From contig NZ_JAIDEN010000150.1 in the NCBI RefSeq assembly GCF_029054785.1, forward strand, positions 1 to 35,047: a stretch of 35,047 bases of DNA. The letters run 5' to 3'. The translations under genes and the position numbers were made by a program. The notes under the pieces are model-generated. The model did not search any database. It worked only from the letters and a program-made list of their open reading frames with translations, and was not told the origin of the DNA. The DNA comes from Duncaniella sp. (GTDB lineage: Bacteria > Bacteroidota > Bacteroidia > Bacteroidales > Muribaculaceae). Positions 5,968 through 14,700 of this stretch are shown here, one piece after another. Positions within the stretch are counted from its first letter, which is position 1; every line of letters starts with the position of its first letter.

Positions 5968-8436
5968 TCATGATTTATGCTGGTCTGAGGAGGAGTAGTA
6001 GTAGGCGTAGCGCCGGTAGGGGGCGATATTGGAGAGGGTGCCGTTGAGGATGACCATGAAGTTTTTGTAGCGGTGAGAGTCGTAGATACGGTCGATCTCC
6101 GGAATCATGCGGCGGTCAAGCAGTCCTGCGCGCAGGATGAAGACTGTCATGTCGGCAAGAGGCGCGATGATCGAAGCGTCGGCCACCAGTTCGGCCGGCG
6201 GGCAGTCAAGGAAGATGTAGTCATACTCCTGACGGTATTTTTCGATCAGTTCTTTCAGGCGGTCGGAATAGAGAAGTTCCGAGGGGTTGGGGGGAATTGT
6301 GCCTACCGGGAGCAGGTAGAGTCCGGGACAATTGGTCTTCTGGATGTATTTGTCGCAATTGTCGGTTTCGCCCGAAATGTAGTCGGTGATACCGCGTGAA
6401 TGATCGGGAACCACACGCGAGACAGAGGCTCGGCGCAGATCGAGGTCGATGATGAGGACCTTGCGGTTTTTCTCTTTCAGGGCCAAGGTCGCGGCAAGAT
6501 TGAGGGATATGAATGATTTGCCGGAACCGGGGTTGAAGGAGGTGATCATGATCACGCGGTTGCTGGAGGTGCGTGTCATGAATTCGAGGTTGGAGCGGAC
6601 CATACGGAAAGCTTCGTCAAGCAGGCTGCGGCCATGTTCGTGGACCAGGAGAGTCGGAGGCTCTTCGATCTGAGAACTTTTGCCCAGGAGCTCTCTCCAG
6701 CGGCGGCGGATGCGGCGTAAACGCAGGCTGTTGTTGTTTGACGATTCCGGGATCTCGCCGATGAGCGGTGTGCGGATGCCTTCGAGGTCAGAGCGGCTGC
6801 GCAGACGGCTGTTCAAGCTTTCGCTGATGAAAAGGAGGAGTGCCGGGATGACAAGACCGATGAAGAAGCAGATGAGAAGTACATTGCGCGAAATCGGTGC
6901 CGTCGGACGGTTCGAGCCCATCGGTGGGGTGATGATGCGTGTGTTGTAAGGTGTGAATGCAAGCGAAAGTTCGTTTTCCTCTCTTTTCTGGAGCAGATAG
7001 AGGTAGAGGGCTTCTTTTACTTTTTGCTGGCGTTCGACAGATAGCAGGTATTTGGCCTGACCGGGCGACGAGGCTATTTTCTGGTTTGTGGTGCGGTCGC
7101 TTCTGATCAGGGTGTTGAGCTGGGTTTCAAGTGCCCGTTCCTGATTGGTCAGAGAGGATATGAGGGCGCTGCGCATGCTGCTGAGGCTCTTGTCATAGTC
7201 CTGAAGCAGGGGGTTGGTTTCTCCGGTAGAATTGGCGAGTTTGTCGCGCAGAAGCTGGGTCTCGTTATATTCCTTGATCTGAGCTTCTATGCCGGGGTTG
7301 TCCAGGCCTGCGTTTGCCGGAACGAGCTGCCCTTTGGTTTCCGGAGTCTTGACATAGTCGAGGATGAATTTTGAAATCGCGATCTGGGTTGACACCTGCA
7401 TCTGCTGCTTGGTGTTCTCGTTGGCGTTTTCCATGTACATGGCCGATGCGGCGGCTACGTCGGGGACCAGATGTTCTCCCTTGTAGTCGGCGATGTCGCT
7501 GTCGACGTTTCCGAGTTCCTGTTCAATGACACGAAGACGTTCGGAGATGAATCGGGATGTCGATTTGGCCATCTGGGCCTTGTCGTCGACCCATTTTTCG
7601 TTGTAAATGTCGATTAGGGTGTTCAGGAAGTCATCGGCGCGCTGGATGCTGACATCTTCAAAGGAGAAGTCTATGACAGTAGACTTGTCGTCGGTCAGAC
7701 TTTCACTAAGGCGTTTTTTATATGCCTCGATAGCATCCGCGAGGTCATAACGGGTGACTTTAATGGGGCTGCTGAATCCTTTGGAATAAGCTGCGCCGGG
7801 ATTGACCGCGATCTGGCCGAGCGGGGTGCTGACGGTGTCGCCCAGGTTGACGGTGATGGCTGAGGAGTCGATCTTGTCAGGGCCAAAGACCATGTCGGAG
7901 ATCTCCGCTTTGTTTTCACCGATAAGCTTGACCTGCATGAAAGCCGATTTGGTCGGGGCTATCGAGAGGAAGCTGACAGAGATGGGACACGAGTCGCCAT
8001 AGAGGGTGATGTCTTTGAGGTTGTGGTGGTAAGTATAGTCGGTCTGCAAATCCAGTTGACGGATGACTTCGGCTATGAGAGCAGGCGACTGAAAGGCAAG
8101 CATCTCATTGTTGACATTGACTGAGCTTTGAAAAAGGCCCATGTCGCTCAGTGCGCTCGCGATTCCCTGGCTTCCGCCATCGGTGTCCTCGTTGATCATG
8201 ACAGAAGCCGTGCGGGTATAAGTCTTTGGAGTGCTTAGGATGTAGAAGACTCCGATTCCGAGGAACAGGCAGATGGAAACGGCAAACCATTTCCACTTGT
8301 TAAGGCAGAGGATGAGGAAGTCATGCAGGTTGAGGACTTCGTCTTCGTCATTCTGGGAATTCTGGTTTGATTCCTGAGGTGTGAGAGGGTGATTGTGGAG
8401 ATGATCGTCGGTATACTGGTTGCTGTTTTGAATCAT
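5968..8436 (-). CDS. Wzc-like exopolysaccharide chain-length/tyrosine-kinase protein
   Basis: This 822-residue inner-membrane protein combines a Wzz chain-length domain with a bacterial tyrosine kinase. An Asn/Gln-rich cytosolic N-terminus precedes membrane segment 1 (about 50-68). A long periplasmic, coiled-coil-rich region follows, and membrane segment 2 is at about 519-539. The kinase domain has Walker A GSGKS at 637-641, Walker A' DLDLRRA from 664 and Walker B FLDCPPA from 742. The C-terminus ends in a Tyr cluster (Tyr 807, 810, 812, 813 and 814), as expected for autophosphorylation that tunes polymer length. It works with the outer-membrane Wza-like partner encoded 126 bases upstream. 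No glycosyltransferase, Wzx or Wzy gene is adjacent, so the polymer is unknown. Homology is firm; the capsule or EPS role is inferred. Confidence 0.92.
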   Translation of the reverse strand: MIQNSNQYTDDHLHNHPLTPQESNQNSQNDEDEVLNLHDFLILCLNKWKWFAVSICLFLGIGVFYILSTPKTYTRTASVMINEDTDGGSQGIASALSDMGLFQSSVNVNNEMLAFQSPALIAEVIRQLDLQTDYTYHHNLKDITLYGDSCPISVSFLSIAPTKSAFMQVKLIGENKAEISDMVFGPDKIDSSAITVNLGDTVSTPLGQIAVNPGAAYSKGFSSPIKVTRYDLADAIEAYKKRLSESLTDDKSTVIDFSFEDVSIQRADDFLNTLIDIYNEKWVDDKAQMAKSTSRFISERLRVIEQELGNVDSDIADYKGEHLVPDVAAASAMYMENANENTKQQMQVSTQIAISKFILDYVKTPETKGQLVPANAGLDNPGIEAQIKEYNETQLLRDKLANSTGETNPLLQDYDKSLSSMRSALISSLTNQERALETQLNTLIRSDRTTNQKIASSPGQAKYLLSVERQQKVKEALYLYLLQKREENELSLAFTPYNTRIITPPMGSNRPTAPISRNVLLICFFIGLVIPALLLFISESLNSRLRSRSDLEGIRTPLIGEIPESSNNNSLRLRRIRRRWRELLGKSSQIEEPPTLLVHEHGRSLLDEAFRMVRSNLEFMTRTSSNRVIMITSFNPGSGKSFISLNLAATLALKEKNRKVLIIDLDLRRASVSRVVPDHSRGITDYISGETDNCDKYIQKTNCPGLYLLPVGTIPPNPSELLYSDRLKELIEKYRQEYDYIFLDCPPAELVADASIIAPLADMTVFILRAGLLDRRMIPEIDRIYDSHRYKNFMVILNGTLSNIAPYRRYAYYYSSSDQHKS

Positions 8437-8524
8437 CGTTGTTGCTCGTTTTTTAGTAGAGGGATGAATTCTTTTTGGAGTGTGTGGGGAGGGGTAGGAA
8501 TCTCAGGATGTGAGGATGTCTGCG

Positions 8525-8544
8525 AGCCTTTAAGGTGAAAGGCT
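8525..8544 (-). promoter_or_regulatory. Small hairpin between wza and wzc
   Basis: AGCCTTT (8525-8531) and AAAGGCT (8538-8544) form a 7-bp stem with a 6-base loop in the 126-base gap. No T tract follows. It may affect mRNA processing or relative expression of the pair; this is only structural evidence. Confidence 0.3.
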
Positions 8545-8562
8545 GAGCTTCTTAAGGCTTCA

Positions 8563-9372
8563 TCATTTCAGAATGATGAGTGAGGTGATAGTGGTTGCCA
8601 GAGAGGCGAGGGAGATCCAGAACGAGGTTGACTGGAAGGTGTTGCCGTTGAGGGTGCTCTGGCGGATTCGGGTCTTGTTGGGATCGACGTAGATGACATC
8701 GTCCTGCTGTACGAAAAATGCAGGTGAGCTGCGCAGTTTCTCCGCATCGAGCAGGCTGACGATGTAGGTCTCCTGACGGTCGCCATAGTTACGGATGAGT
8801 TTCACTTCCTGACGCTTGCCATAGATTGTCAGGTCGCCGGCAAGTCCGAGGGCATCGAGGATGGTCATGTCGTCGCGGTCAATGGAGTAGGAGCCGGGTT
8901 TTGTGACTTCGCCCATGACGGTGACAATGCCGTTGGTCAGCTCGACTGTGACCACAGGATCACGCACAAGGTCTTTGGAGATGAGCATGCCTTTTATGAG
9001 GGCAGCTATTTCCAGGCGGGTCATTCCTTCGACCTGCACTTCGCCGAGCAACGGGAAGTCGATGAGGCCTTCGGGAGAAACGGTATAGACGCTTACACCT
9101 TGGTTTGTTCCGCGGGAAGATATGGTAGAGGCGCCAAGAGTCTTTGGAGAGTAGGGGAGATTGAACATGTCGGTCAGCTGTGCGTCGCGCGAGTTCACGA
9201 TGATCGACAGTTTGTCGGCCGGTTTGATCTTGATTGTCTGAGTCGGGACAGTGTAGATCTGAGCGTCTTTAAGATCCTGAAAATATGTAATGTCTTTCGG
9301 TGTAGAGCAGGAAACCGAAACAAAAAGAAGAATAATCAGAATTGAGATCGAGTTGAAACGGAGGTGAAGCAT
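8563..9372 (-). CDS. Wza-like polysaccharide export lipoprotein
   Basis: The 269-residue protein begins with a signal peptide ending in the lipobox VSVSC (Cys22). A Poly_export domain follows (DITYFQDLKD... through KIKPADKLSIIVNSRD), and then a SLBB-type domain in the segment with VTVELTNGIVTVMGEVTKPG. A C-terminal hydrophobic stretch (about 249-268, ISLASLATTITSLIIL) matches the membrane-spanning helix that forms the Wza pore, so this is the outer-membrane exit of a polysaccharide. It is the first gene of a two-gene operon with the Wzc-like kinase and has its own promoter match about 75 bases upstream. It is shorter than E. coli Wza (about 380), as is common in Bacteroidota, where one SLBB repeat is often absent. 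Confidence 0.9.
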   Translation of the reverse strand: MLHLRFNSISILIILLFVSVSCSTPKDITYFQDLKDAQIYTVPTQTIKIKPADKLSIIVNSRDAQLTDMFNLPYSPKTLGASTISSRGTNQGVSVYTVSPEGLIDFPLLGEVQVEGMTRLEIAALIKGMLISKDLVRDPVVTVELTNGIVTVMGEVTKPGSYSIDRDDMTILDALGLAGDLTIYGKRQEVKLIRNYGDRQETYIVSLLDAEKLRSSPAFFVQQDDVIYVDPNKTRIRQSTLNGNTFQSTSFWISLASLATTITSLIILK

Positions 9373-9450
9373 AATCAGCTTAGTGCTTTGATGCGTGGTG
9401 AATTAAATCGTGGGATGCAGAAGTTGGATCTGTCTGACCGTATTACGGTG

Positions 9451-9482
9451 CAAATTTAATAATTTTTAGTGTCAACTGCAAT
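9451..9482 (-). promoter_or_regulatory. Bacteroidota-type promoter for wza-wzc
   Basis: On the minus strand ATTG (9479-9482), 20 bases and TAAATTTG (9451-9458) fit the consensus with one -33 mismatch. The predicted start is near 9444, giving a leader of about 70 bases. Confidence 0.55.
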
Positions 9483-9537
9483 ATCTGAGTTTTAAATGAC
9501 ACTATCAGATGGTCGGTTGACAGATGGAGGTGGAAAT

Positions 9538-9587
9538 GGCGGTCATTCCGCCGGGCCTTCTGTTCGGCACGGTAAAATGGCCGCCAT
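9538..9587 (-). repeat. GC-rich inverted repeats downstream of the small lipoprotein gene
   Basis: GGCGG (9538-9542) can pair with CCGCC (9548-9552). Alternatively ATGGCGG (9536-9542) can pair with CCGCCAT (9581-9587). They lie 40-90 bases after the lipoprotein stop on the minus strand and could end its transcript, but no T tract follows. Confidence 0.3.
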
Positions 9588-9623
9588 GTTACTGAATTGT
9601 CATCAGAGGGTGATCACTGTCGG

Positions 9624-10121
9624 TTATTTTTCATGGTCAGTGATCTGAGTGTCGGGATTGAGGGTGCCGCTACCGGTTCCGTCGCCGCTTTCATCGCCGC
9701 CGGGTTCCTGAGCGTCATTGGGGAGGACGTTGAATTTGAAGCTGGCTAATGCAAAGCCGACAGATTTGCCGACCTGAAGCACTGTTGCCTGTACGCCGAG
9801 GTTGTGCTCGCCGACTTCAAGATTTTCAGTGTTGATGGTCATTGCGAAAGGCATGATGCTTGTGCGGAGCGCAGGTACACCGTCAATGAAATATACAACG
9901 TTGGTGAGGGTCGCTTCTTTGGTTCCTTCGGCGGGGATCGCTTTCAGAGCTTTGATTTCGAGGGGTGTGCCCTGAACCACGCTCACGACACCTTCTTCCT
10001 CGGTGCCGCCGGAGTATTCAATTGATAAGGAGACATTGGGGAGGTCCTTGTCATCGTCGTCGCAGGAAGTGAAAATTCCGAGCAACGGAAGCGCTAAGAG
10101 CAGATAAAGAAATTTTTTCAT
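9624..10121 (-). CDS. Small lipoprotein with surface-export-like Asp run
   Basis: This is a 165-residue secreted lipoprotein of no family I recognise. The signal peptide MKKFLYLLLALPLLGIFTSC ends in a lipobox with Cys20, followed at once by four Asp, a Lys and an Asp. In Bacteroidota an acidic run just after the lipid-bearing Cys is the known signal for display on the outer surface, so surface exposure is likely. The middle (about 28-135) is predicted to be beta-rich, with repeating VSL, VVSVVQG and FKFNVLP strands, possibly an Ig-like fold. The C-terminal tail is Gly/Asp/Ser-rich and looks disordered. It sits between clpB and the polysaccharide export pair on the same strand. A link to the exported polymer is possible but unsupported. 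Confidence 0.75.
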   Translation of the reverse strand: MKKFLYLLLALPLLGIFTSCDDDDKDLPNVSLSIEYSGGTEEEGVVSVVQGTPLEIKALKAIPAEGTKEATLTNVVYFIDGVPALRTSIMPFAMTINTENLEVGEHNLGVQATVLQVGKSVGFALASFKFNVLPNDAQEPGGDESGDGTGSGTLNPDTQITDHEK

Positions 10122-10179
10122 AAGTTGCAGTAAAATAGTTTAAGTAAAAAAATGTTGTGTGTATGATAAATTGTTGGAA

Positions 10180-10197
10180 GTTGTCAGACAACCTCTT
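10180..10197. repeat. Short inverted repeat related to the AGGTTGTT family
   Basis: GTTGTC (10180-10185) and GACAAC (10187-10192) flank a single A. The right arm runs on as ACAACCTCTT, the complement of the AAGAGGTTGT seen at 3408-3417 and 34972-34981. It lies in the gap between clpB and the lipoprotein gene. Confidence 0.35.
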
Positions 10198-10226
10198 GAT
10201 GCAGAGCGCCATCAACGGCGCGGGGA

Positions 10227-12815
10227 TCAGTTCTTGAATGCGATGTCAGTGCCGTCGTAGTCGATGATGATCGGGCGTTCGCGGTCTACTTTCTGAGCCA
10301 GGATGTCTTTTGACAGCTGGTTGAGGACCATTCTGTGGATCACTCTCTTGACCGGACGGGCGCCGAATTCAGGATCGTAGCCTTCCTCGGCAAGGAAGCG
10401 CAGGGCTTTGGGAGTGACTTCGAGCGTGATGCCGTTTTTGGCGAGCATTTTCTGGATCGACTTGATCTGGAGGCCGACAATCTCTTCGATCTCTTTCTCG
10501 TTGAGCGGCGTGAACATTATGATCTCGTCGATACGGTTGAGAAATTCCGGACGGATTGTCTGCTTGAGCAGTTCGATGACCTCGCCTTTGGTCGACTCGA
10601 TGACTTCTCCGCGGTTTTCGGGTGTCATCTTTGCGAAATTGTCGCGGATGAGGTGTGAGCCCATGTTGGAGGTCATGATGATGATGGTGTTTTTGAAGTT
10701 GACCATCCTGCCCTTGTTGTCGGTCAGACGACCGTCGTCGAGGACCTGCAAGAGTATGTTGAACACATCCGGATGAGCTTTCTCGATCTCGTCGAAAAGG
10801 ACAACGGAGTAGGGCTTGCGGCGCACGGCCTCTGTGAGCTGGCCGCCTTCGTCGTAGCCGACATATCCCGGAGGCGCTCCGACAAGACGGCTGACGGAGT
10901 GCTTTTCCTGATATTCGCTCATGTCGATTCGTGTCATCATGTTCTCGTCGTCGAAAAGATATTCGGCGAGCGCCTTGGCGAGTTCGGTCTTGCCGACACC
11001 GGTGGTGCCGAGGAAGATGAAAGATCCGATCGGGCGTCGGGGATCGTTGAGGCCCGCGCGCGAGCGGCGGACGGCGTCAGCGATAGCCGCGATGGCATCG
11101 TTCTGCCCGACAACGCGGTTGTGGAGTTCGGCTTCAAGGTGGAGGAGCTTTTCTTTTTCGCTCTGGACCATCTTGTTGACCGGAATTCCGGTCCAGCGGG
11201 AAACGACATCGGCAATGTCCTCCGAGTCGACTTCTTCCTTGATGAAGGCTTTTTCGCCCTGCATCATCTTCAGCTGTTCCTGGATCGCGGCGTTTTCCTG
11301 CTCTTTCTGCTGGACTTTAGAGTAGCGGATTTCAGCCACTTTGGCATAGTCGCCCTCGCGTTCGGCCCGTTCGGCATCGAAATTGAGCTGTTCGATGTCT
11401 ATTTTGTTCTGCTGGATCTTGTTGATCAGATCTTTCTCGGCCTTCCACTTGGCGGTGAATTCCTTTTCCTGATCGCGCAGGTCGGCGAGAGATTTTTCAA
11501 TTTCCTTGACTTTCTCTTTGTCGCCTTCGCGCTTGATGGCCTCGCGTTCGATCTCTTTCTGGGCGATCAGACGGGTGATCTCGTCGAGAGCCTGCGGGAC
11601 GGAGTCGATTTCAAGGCGCAGCTTGGAGGCGGCTTCGTCTACGAGGTCGATGGCTTTGTCCGGAAGGAAGCGGTCGGTGATGTAGCGTTCGGAGAGAGTC
11701 ACGGCTGCGATAATCGCTTCGTCGCGGATGCGGACTTTGTGGTGGTTTTCGTAGCGCTCCTTCAGGCCGCGGAGGATTGCGATGGCTGCGGCTTCGTCGG
11801 GTTCGTTGACCATGACTTTCTGGAATCGGCGTTCGAGAGCCTTGTCTTTTTCAAAATATTTCTGGTATTCGTCAAGTGTGGTGGCGCCGATCGATCGGAG
11901 TTCGCCACGGGCCAGGGCCGGTTTCAGGATGTTGGCGGCATCCATGGCACCTTCGCCTTTGCCGGCTCCGACAAGGGTGTGGATTTCGTCGATGAAGAGG
12001 ATGATCTCTCCGTCGGCGCCTGTCACTTCGTTGACGATGGCCTTGAGCCTTTCCTCGAATTCGCCTTTGTATTTTGCGCCTGCTACCAATGCGCCCATGT
12101 CAAGCGAGTAGATCTGCTTGGTGCGCAGATTTTCAGGAACGTCGCCACGGACAATGCGCTGTGCGAGGCCTTCGGCGATGGCTGTTTTGCCCGTGCCGGG
12201 TTCGCCGATTAGCATCGGGTTGTTCTTAGTGCGTCGGGAGAGGATCTGAAGCACGCGGCGGATTTCGTCATCGCGTCCGATGACAGGGTCGAGTTTTCCC
12301 TCTCGGGCACGTTCATTCAGGTTGATGGCATATTTCGAGAGGGCCTGATAAGTGTCTTCGGCGCTCTGGTCAGTCGCTTTCTTTCCTTTTCTGAGTTCTG
12401 CGATAGCCGATTCGAGATCGCGTTGGCTCAATCCGGCATCCTTGAGGATTGTCGAGGCCGGAGAGTTGACCGAGAAGATGGCTAAAAGCAGGGCTTCAAG
12501 TGTGACATATTCGTCACCTTGCTTTTTTGCGATGTCAAGAGCTTTTTGCAGGACGTCATTTGAACTGCGGCTGAGGTAAGGTTCGCCGCCCGATACTTTC
12601 GGTTCGGCTGCAATCTTGCTGTCAACTTGTCGCATCAAAGTGGCAGTGTTGGCTCCGACTTTGGAGAAAATGAAGTTGATCAGCGATTCACCTTCAGTCA
12701 TGACTCCTTTCAGAAGATGCACGGGTTCGATGGCCTGATTACCGGCACCGCGGGTAATTTCGATAGCCTTCTGAATGGCTTCCTGTGATTTGATTGTGAA
12801 ATTGTTGAAGTTCAT
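10227..12815 (-). CDS. clpB: ClpB protein disaggregase (Hsp100)
   Basis: ClpB is a hexameric AAA+ chaperone that pulls polypeptides out of aggregates with DnaK/DnaJ/GrpE. At 862 residues it is full length. A Clp N-domain spans about 1-145. NBD1 has Walker A GEPGTGKT at 204-211 and Walker B ILFIDE at 272-277. The middle coiled coil (about 405-530), which is Lys/Glu-rich and absent from ClpA/ClpC, separates ClpB from those relatives. NBD2 has Walker A GTTGVGKT at 603-610. No IGF/IGL ClpP-docking loop is obvious, which fits a pure disaggregase. It appears to be a single-gene unit. I saw no clear promoter of the usual type in the 226 bases upstream, so a heat-shock-specific promoter cannot be excluded. 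Confidence 0.97.
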   Translation of the reverse strand: MNFNNFTIKSQEAIQKAIEITRGAGNQAIEPVHLLKGVMTEGESLINFIFSKVGANTATLMRQVDSKIAAEPKVSGGEPYLSRSSNDVLQKALDIAKKQGDEYVTLEALLLAIFSVNSPASTILKDAGLSQRDLESAIAELRKGKKATDQSAEDTYQALSKYAINLNERAREGKLDPVIGRDDEIRRVLQILSRRTKNNPMLIGEPGTGKTAIAEGLAQRIVRGDVPENLRTKQIYSLDMGALVAGAKYKGEFEERLKAIVNEVTGADGEIILFIDEIHTLVGAGKGEGAMDAANILKPALARGELRSIGATTLDEYQKYFEKDKALERRFQKVMVNEPDEAAAIAILRGLKERYENHHKVRIRDEAIIAAVTLSERYITDRFLPDKAIDLVDEAASKLRLEIDSVPQALDEITRLIAQKEIEREAIKREGDKEKVKEIEKSLADLRDQEKEFTAKWKAEKDLINKIQQNKIDIEQLNFDAERAEREGDYAKVAEIRYSKVQQKEQENAAIQEQLKMMQGEKAFIKEEVDSEDIADVVSRWTGIPVNKMVQSEKEKLLHLEAELHNRVVGQNDAIAAIADAVRRSRAGLNDPRRPIGSFIFLGTTGVGKTELAKALAEYLFDDENMMTRIDMSEYQEKHSVSRLVGAPPGYVGYDEGGQLTEAVRRKPYSVVLFDEIEKAHPDVFNILLQVLDDGRLTDNKGRMVNFKNTIIIMTSNMGSHLIRDNFAKMTPENRGEVIESTKGEVIELLKQTIRPEFLNRIDEIIMFTPLNEKEIEEIVGLQIKSIQKMLAKNGITLEVTPKALRFLAEEGYDPEFGARPVKRVIHRMVLNQLSKDILAQKVDRERPIIIDYDGTDIAFKN

Positions 12816-12978
12816 GAGCTATGTTGAAGTAGTGAGTTTGTTGTTTCTGAACGATTTGTTGTCGATAGATCCGGCCTAACGCCCGGTTTCTATATTATTT
12901 AACAAAAATCATGCCAATTGGTTGAGTTGTCATACGCTGAAATTGCAGAGAGTCGGGCTACAATGCTATAAAAAAAGT

Positions 12979-13009
12979 AGCAGCCGCTCTAAAATGTAGA
13001 GCGGCTGCT
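12979..13009 (-). terminator. Intrinsic terminator of the exb-tonB operon
   Basis: AGCAGCCGCTCTA (12979-12991) and TAGAGCGGCTGCT (12997-13009) form a perfect 13-bp stem with a 5-base loop. On the minus strand the stem is followed by AC and seven T. It lies 33 bases after the tonB stop. Confidence 0.88.
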
Positions 13010-13041
13010 GCCAATAGTGGGGGTATCAGTGTCGAAGATGA

Positions 13042-13899
13042 TTAGATGCCCTGGAGTTTGAATGTCACGGGGAGGGTGTACCATACGTTCACCGCGTGAC
13101 CGTTCATCTTACCGGGGACGAATGCGGGAAGTGACTTCACCACGCGTACGGCTTCCTTGTCAAGATCGGGGTCCTTAGAGCGGAGCACCTTCACTTCACC
13201 GACCTTACCGGTCTTGGTGACAACGAACTGTACGACTACGCGTCCCTGGATGTTGTTTTCCTGAGCCATGGCCGGATAGCGGATGTGTTCGCTCACCCAT
13301 TTGAGGAGCGCAGCATCGCCGCCGGGGAACTGAGGTTTCTGTTCAACCACGGTAAATACCTGGTTGTCATCCACGGGTTCGGGTTTCTTTTCTTCAACGA
13401 TTACTTCTTCTTTGTGTTCACGAACCACATTGAGGTCGTCAGTACCCTTGTCAAAGTCAGTGGTACCTACTGCGGTATCAGTGTCCTTGAGTTCGTCCTG
13501 AGATTTGATTTCTTCAACAACTTCTTCGTCCTTGGTGATCTGGAGCTCAGTCGCCTTGACGGTGTTGAGGATTTCTTCTGCAAGGGCTTCAGGCTGCTGT
13601 TCCTCTACGCGCTGCTGTTCGGGTTCTTCGGGCTCATCGTCCTGCTGTTCATCGGCTGTGTAGTCGATCATAGCCTGTTCGATCTGGTCTTCCGGGCGTT
13701 CTTCAGATTTCTGAAGCACGGTGTTGGCGAGGAGGCCGAGGAGGCCGACCAGGAGGAGCACGATAAGAATAACGAGCATCGCGCGGTTGTGGCGTCCGGC
13801 AGAAGCTTTGCGGAGTTCATAGGCTCCGAAGTCTTTGTTCTTGCCGTCGAATATAATGTCAATCCATTCTTTTGATGAAAGATCTACGTCTTTTGCCAT
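13042..13899 (-). CDS. tonB: TonB family energy transducer
   Basis: TonB carries energy from the ExbB/ExbD motor to outer-membrane TonB-dependent transporters. The 285-residue protein has a cytosolic N-terminus of about 39 residues, longer than in E. coli. One membrane anchor follows (about 40-59) and then a periplasmic acidic/Gln/Pro spacer (EPEEPEQQRVEEQQPEALAEE). The C-terminal TonB domain runs from about 190 to 283, including QFPGGDAALLKWV, the YPAMAQENNIQGRVVVQF segment and the YTLPVTFKL end. The spacer is Glu-rich rather than the Pro-Lys/Pro-Glu type of enterobacteria. It is the last gene of exbB-exbD-exbD-tonB and is followed by a strong terminator. Assignment is firm. Confidence 0.93.
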   Translation of the reverse strand: MAKDVDLSSKEWIDIIFDGKNKDFGAYELRKASAGRHNRAMLVILIVLLLVGLLGLLANTVLQKSEERPEDQIEQAMIDYTADEQQDDEPEEPEQQRVEEQQPEALAEEILNTVKATELQITKDEEVVEEIKSQDELKDTDTAVGTTDFDKGTDDLNVVREHKEEVIVEEKKPEPVDDNQVFTVVEQKPQFPGGDAALLKWVSEHIRYPAMAQENNIQGRVVVQFVVTKTGKVGEVKVLRSKDPDLDKEAVRVVKSLPAFVPGKMNGHAVNVWYTLPVTFKLQGI

Positions 13900-13948
13900 A
13901 GTTTCAATAGAAATTTTTCAGGGTTAATATATATCTGTCATCAAAAGA

Positions 13949-14695
13949 TTACTTCTTAGGGTTCTTCTTGAGGTAGTCAAGAATGAGCACTGAGTCTACC
14001 TGGTTGATGTTGTCAATCTGGTAGCGGGAAATCTGGTTGATCTGCATTTCGTCAAGAGCGCTGATCAGGCTTTCCCATGAAGCTTCCGGAGTGGCCTTGA
14101 TGATAACTACCGGACGGGTGAGAGTCGAGTCGTTACGGATCTCACGAGCGCGGGCCTGATAGATGGAGTCGTTGATTGCTGAAATCGGTGAGAACTCCTT
14201 GGCGCGCCAGCGAGCCTTTTCTTTTTCGATCTTACCAAGAACCTGGAGGTTACGATCATGGAGGATTTTGCGAATGCCCTGCTGAAGGTGTCCGTCGTTG
14301 CCGAGGAATTTTTCAGCTTTAAGCTTATTGTTGTCAATAAGGCCGTCGCCGTTGGCATCGGCTACTTCAGGCATACCTTCGTAGTAGTAAACTACGTTCA
14401 TCGGGCGGCCTGCGTCGTCTTTCTTGACATCGCCGTTGGCATTGCGTTCAGTGGTCAGGATGAGGGTGATTGCCTCTGATTCCTTTGCTTTGTTCATCTG
14501 CTGTTCCTCGACTTTCTCATTCGAAGGGAGTGAGATTGTGAGGGTCTGAGACTTGATCATAGTGGTACAAAGCATGAAGAATGTAATCAGAAGCATGTTC
14601 ATGTCCACCATGGGCGTGAAGTCCACGTGGATAGACATCTTTTTCTGGGCGCCTTTTTTCTTCTTGCCGCCGTCTGATTGTTCTATTTGTGCCAT
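13949..14695 (-). CDS. exbD: ExbD/TolR family protein, second copy
   Basis: ExbD sits as a dimer inside the ExbB pore and couples ion flow to movement of TonB. This 248-residue copy has a Lys-rich cytosolic start, then one membrane segment (about 28-48) carrying the essential acidic residue in TPMVDMNMLLITFFML (Asp31, equivalent to E. coli ExbD Asp25). It is about 100 residues longer than the E. coli protein because of an insert in the periplasmic part, which includes the charged segment DANGDGLIDNNKL. That segment looks like an EF-hand-style Asp-rich loop (D-x-N-x-D-x-L-x-D), although no pairing helix is obvious. Only five bases separate it from the first exbD. Confidence 0.9.
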   Translation of the reverse strand: MAQIEQSDGGKKKKGAQKKMSIHVDFTPMVDMNMLLITFFMLCTTMIKSQTLTISLPSNEKVEEQQMNKAKESEAITLILTTERNANGDVKKDDAGRPMNVVYYYEGMPEVADANGDGLIDNNKLKAEKFLGNDGHLQQGIRKILHDRNLQVLGKIEKEKARWRAKEFSPISAINDSIYQARAREIRNDSTLTRPVVIIKATPEASWESLISALDEMQINQISRYQIDNINQVDSVLILDYLKKNPKK

Positions 14696-14700
14696 AATGA

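Noticed and set aside
10773..12212. 479-codon plus-strand open frame
   Set aside because: It is the antisense shadow of clpB. The translation is Phe/Val/Asp-rich with no family features, while clpB on the other strand is fully conserved.
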